In this document: in pieces, positions 20,123 to 22,626 of the stretch
How the letters are laid out: each line of letters starts with the position of its first letter
Numbering within the stretch: position 1 is the first letter of the stretch
DNA from: a virus
Length of the DNA stretch: 22,626 nt
Direction: 5' to 3' (one strand)
IMG/VR virus record: IMGVR_UViG_3300035670_001318
Location: 1 to 22,626 of that record
Program-made: the position numbers and the translations under genes
The notes under the pieces: model-generated
Told to the model about the DNA's origin: nothing
The model's input: the letters and a program-made list of their open reading frames with translations, nothing else
The model's database searches: none

Positions 20123-20935
20123 TTACAGACTTACTTCGTTAACCGTCAGAATCACGGCGGGTATCGCCGGGTAAACTGACGTTGCTGACGCAGCAAGCAG
20201 AACCACGTTTGTACTGTCTGCCGTCCACATCAACTCCACATACTGTCCCGCAGTAAGGGACAGCATAAAATTCCATGAGGCAACCGTTTCTGCGTCGTTG
20301 CCTTTGATGCGTAGTGTACTCGCAGAGTCAGGCACATTGGTGCCATTGACTCGCGGCCATATCCACACCTGTTGGTCGCCGCCCGAGGTGTTATCCACTT
20401 GTGCTGAAAATTGGATGTCGTACACGCCTGTGTCGGCTACTACCACACGCGAGGCAGGACTGCCGATGGACACGCCGTAGGCGGGCGTAATGGTCGTAAA
20501 TACAACAGCGGTGGCTTCGTTAGCTGATGCAAGGGTTTGCGTCGGAGTGGCTATTAGGCCGCCGTAACGCTTCTTTGGCAGTTGCTTATAACCTTGCAGC
20601 GTCACCCATGTCGTGTTGGAGGTTGCCGACAGCAGCACAGAGCCACCGGGCAGCAACTCGCTGCTAACCGCACCATTAATCGTACTATTCGTGTCGTAAG
20701 GGTAAACGGTCAGTACATCGCTGCCCGAGTTGACGATTTCAATAGTCTCGCCCTGCTCGGTCTGCGGCAATTTCACGCCCGTTCCCGAGGTGACGTTGTT
20801 GTAGACGAACGTGAGTTGCGTGGCATCGCCTGCTGACGTACCAGCAGCCGTCACCGCAGCATTGCCGTCACCGCAAATGGAGACGGTGGATAGGCCGTTG
20901 ATGCCCGATCCAAGTACGCGAGAGGGAATAGCCAT
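20123..20935 (-). CDS. C1q-like jelly-roll virion protein
   Basis: 270 residues. Residues 20-115 are a beta domain (TQLTFVYNNVTSGTGVKLPQ, GETIEIVNSGSDVLTVYPYD, GGSVLLSATSNTTW). Residues 140-268 form a C1q/TNF-like jelly roll (GVYDIQFSAQVDNTSGGDQQ, WIWPRVNGTN, SWNFMLSLTAGQYVELMWTA). Such trimeric domains decorate heads or fibres in phages. Its ATG overlaps the previous stop (ATGA) and lacks a strong ribosome binding site, so translation is coupled to the DUF115-like gene. It is probably a head fibre or decoration component. Confidence 0.7.
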   Translation of the reverse strand: MAIPSRVLGSGINGLSTVSICGDGNAAVTAAGTSAGDATQLTFVYNNVTSGTGVKLPQTEQGETIEIVNSGSDVLTVYPYDTNSTINGAVSSELLPGGSVLLSATSNTTWVTLQGYKQLPKKRYGGLIATPTQTLASANEATAVVFTTITPAYGVSIGSPASRVVVADTGVYDIQFSAQVDNTSGGDQQVWIWPRVNGTNVPDSASTLRIKGNDAETVASWNFMLSLTAGQYVELMWTADSTNVVLLAASATSVYPAIPAVILTVNEVSL

Positions 20936-21708
20936 CAGGCTGCCATCCGTTCGTGACGCACTCGCATGATCTCGGCAATCAAGCCGGGGCCACGCGCATC
21001 CACGTTGATGTCGCCCATCACCTCAAAGAGTTTCTGGAATTCGTTGGCTTGCTGGGCCATTGCCATGTTGCAGTTGAACTTCTTGCCGGTCGGGCCGCCT
21101 ACCCATACGTCAATTGCAGGGCCGGTGTGTTCGCCCGTAAATCGCTTCAAGCCATCTGCCCGGTTGCAGCTGTCGTAACCGTACAGCACGAAGTTGCGGA
21201 ACCCGAGCAGATAGCCAATGTTGATGGCACGAAGTCCCGATGTCGTCCCGCCACCCACGGCGAGCTTGTTCGGGCCAATTGCCTGCATCTCGGGGCCGTC
21301 TGCCCAGGAATGCCACAGCCATACGTTTTTGCCTTTGAGGTAATCAAACGTGACGGGTGGGCAGCGTGAGGCGACGAGGTACACGGTACGATCGTTGGCC
21401 TTTTGGATGCCGCTAGTGCGGTCACGCGGATCTAGATTGACCCACAAATCAGGCTGGATGCCGTTCTCGCACAGGAAGTCATGCGCTGCCTTAATCGCCA
21501 CGATGGGCCGACCGGCTTTGCGGTGCGCTCTGATTTCCTCTACGAAATCGGGCATAGACCACCCACTCGCCACGCACACGAATGTTCCATCGTGCTTGAT
21601 GGGAGTGGGCGTCAGTTCTGGTAGACCACGGCCAAGCGCCGAGCGGATGTTAGAGCAAAGCTCCTCCGCCGTACCCGCCGCCTGAACCGTGATCTCCAGA
21701 GGCTGCAT
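20935..21708 (-). CDS. DUF115/MptE-like Rossmann-fold protein
   Basis: 257 residues from ATG 21708 (MQPLEITVQAAGTAEELCSN); a start 17 codons upstream overlaps the previous gene and is not supported. The Rossmann pattern is TFVCVASGWSMPDFVEEIRA (42-61), PIVAIKAAHDFLCENGIQPD (68-87), LWVNLDPRDR (88-97), VWLWHSWADG, VGGGTTSGLRAINIGYLLGF (151-170) and NFVLYGYDSC (172-181). This is the DUF115/MAF_flag10 (MptE-like) pattern, found in proteins linked to flagellin glycosylation and in many phages. The enzymatic role in phages is not settled. It sits between capsid decoration and C1q-like genes, so virion glycosylation is a possibility (inference). Confidence 0.75.
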   Translation of the reverse strand: MQPLEITVQAAGTAEELCSNIRSALGRGLPELTPTPIKHDGTFVCVASGWSMPDFVEEIRAHRKAGRPIVAIKAAHDFLCENGIQPDLWVNLDPRDRTSGIQKANDRTVYLVASRCPPVTFDYLKGKNVWLWHSWADGPEMQAIGPNKLAVGGGTTSGLRAINIGYLLGFRNFVLYGYDSCNRADGLKRFTGEHTGPAIDVWVGGPTGKKFNCNMAMAQQANEFQKLFEVMGDINVDARGPGLIAEIMRVRHERMAA

Positions 21709-21710
21709 CG

Positions 21711-22187
21711 TTAGAACCCGACAACGCCCGTGGCGATGTGCGGATAGCCCGCGATGCAAGTGACAGCGGAAGCCGAAGCCGCCGACGTCGTGGCCACAAG
21801 GCCCGCCACCAAGCCGCCCGTCACGGTCGCGTCGTCAAGGACGCCGCCCGTGGCAGTCGTGAACAACGGCACCGACGGCTCGCAAGCCGTAGCGACGTTG
21901 ACACGCGGCTTACCGCCCAACTGCACCCAGCCGTAAGAGGCAGAGGCAATGGACACTTGAGCAAAGCCAACAGCCTTGCTACCAGCCGAGTTGGTGGTGG
22001 TCAACGGGACCACGGAATCGTCTACGCGAACGGAAACCGCCGCGTAAGCCGCTACCGCAGAAGCCGCCTGAACGTACACAGCCTGCCCACCGTCGTCCAA
22101 GTTCACGGTCGTGCCGAGATTGAACACGGGAGAAGTGTCTACGTTGCCGAGAGCCACGCCAATGACACCAGAGGTAGAAATTGCCAT
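21711..22187 (-). CDS. Head decoration / capsid-associated protein
   Basis: 158 residues, MAISTSGVIGVALGNVDTSP at the N terminus, rich in Ala/Val/Thr with many short beta segments (GGQAVYVQAASAVAAYAAVS, VGFAQVSIASASYGWVQLGG). AAGGAG precedes the ATG at 22187. Directly after the major capsid gene, this position and composition fit a head decoration or stabilising protein (DUF2190-like in flavour). No signal peptide or enzyme motif. Confidence 0.65.
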   Translation of the reverse strand: MAISTSGVIGVALGNVDTSPVFNLGTTVNLDDGGQAVYVQAASAVAAYAAVSVRVDDSVVPLTTTNSAGSKAVGFAQVSIASASYGWVQLGGKPRVNVATACEPSVPLFTTATGGVLDDATVTGGLVAGLVATTSAASASAVTCIAGYPHIATGVVGF

Positions 22188-22200
22188 TTTCGTGTACTCC

Positions 22201-22626
22201 TTAAGCGATCAACACGCCTTGGAACTGACTACCCGAGCAGGTCAAGTTACCGGCCCAGCCAATCAGTTTAACAATGGCGTCTTGGTTGACGGCCTGCCGC
22301 TCGCCGCCGATCGGCACAAAGTTACGATCTTTGTGCGGGCGGAAGTGCAGGTACTTGGTGTTGAGGAACCACATATGGTTCGCGTTGCCAGCACCGCTGT
22401 TGTACGTTGAGGAACCGATACCACCGTCCAACACAACGTCGGACGCCATACCAGCACCGTAGTACTTAAGCGACGCAAAGCCCGCGCCAGCGAGGCCCGA
22501 ACCACTCTCGGTAATACGCTGGATCGCCTGAAGCGATTGCAGGTAGAAACGATAGTAGTTGTTGTCGGCCACGATCAGGTCAGGCTTGTCGGTGCCACGC
22601 ACCAACTGGACAGCGAGAGCGTCCAT
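22201..22626 (-). CDS. Major capsid protein, C-terminal part
   Basis: 141 residues are visible; the frame runs off the window, and the Met at the edge is likely internal. It contains VADNNYYRFYLQSLQAIQRI (about 20-39), MWFLNTKYLHFRPHKDRNFV (85-104), RQAVNQDAIVKLIGWAGNLT (110-129) and GSQFQGVLIA at the end, the usual C terminus of HK97-fold capsid proteins in short-tailed phages. The next genes are decoration and head/tail genes, which supports it. The missing N-terminal part should lie upstream on the minus strand, outside the window. Confidence 0.8.
   Translation of the reverse strand: MDALAVQLVRGTDKPDLIVADNNYYRFYLQSLQAIQRITESGSGLAGAGFASLKYYGAGMASDVVLDGGIGSSTYNSGAGNANHMWFLNTKYLHFRPHKDRNFVPIGGERQAVNQDAIVKLIGWAGNLTCSGSQFQGVLIA

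Noticed and set aside
1-22626. CRISPR array or insertion sequence
   Set aside because: No regularly spaced repeats with unique spacers, no transposase and no terminal inverted repeats were seen.

Overview
The window is part of a tailed-bacteriophage genome, most likely a short-tailed (podovirus-type) phage of a freshwater or environmental proteobacterium. That assignment is an inference. It rests on a short tail module next to the capsid genes (adaptor, beta-rich nozzle-like protein, ejection-type proteins, fibre), no sign of a tape measure, sheath or tail-tube gene, and a lambda-like style of early control and recombination genes. No integrase, terminase, portal, replicase or CI-type repressor lies in the window, so lifestyle cannot be decided from it. 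The window starts in a region with no convincing gene and ends inside the major capsid gene.

Layout. Positions 1-340 carry no supported gene, only hairpins and one clear rho-independent terminator. A 55-residue Cro-like repressor (340-507, minus) faces away from an early plus-strand operon (617-5953). Three promoters (cro, P1 at 549-576, P2 at 1210-1237) each carry a 16-bp operator of the form GTTTAG-N4-CTAAAC in the same register over the -10 box. The early operon has small unknown genes, then an ERF single-strand annealing protein, a small protein with an SSB-like acidic tip, a glycosyltransferase, a NinB/Orf-like recombination protein, a PD-(D/E)XK-like nuclease candidate, a DUF1364 HNH-like protein and more small proteins. 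Most genes are coupled by ATGA or GTGA overlaps. It ends with a complete tRNA-Gln(TTG) at 5958-6031.

The late operon runs on the minus strand from 22626 down to 6000. In order of transcription it holds: major capsid protein (C-terminal part), head-decoration candidate, DUF115/MptE-like protein, C1q-like jelly-roll protein, a conserved protein with coiled coil and AT-hook, head-tail adaptor, beta-rich tail nozzle or stabilisation protein, GNAT acetyltransferase, a Gln-rich protein ending in an S74 chaperone domain, four putative internal or ejection proteins, a long modular tail fibre, a DUF7936-like protein, a conserved 50-residue protein, XhlA-like and other membrane proteins with a 3-TM holin candidate, and a GH24 endolysin. 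The endolysin 3' end runs antisense into the tRNA.

How it fits together: Cro probably tunes its own promoter and both early promoters; the early genes supply annealing, junction and nuclease functions; the late genes build capsid and tail and then lyse the cell. The most unusual signals are the identical operator/-10 register at three promoters with a probably leaderless cro mRNA, a roughly eight-fold excess of the palindrome CTCGAG confined to the early region, a phage tRNA-Gln(TTG) alongside a virion protein with about one-third glutamine in its repeats, and an AT-rich block in the ejection module.
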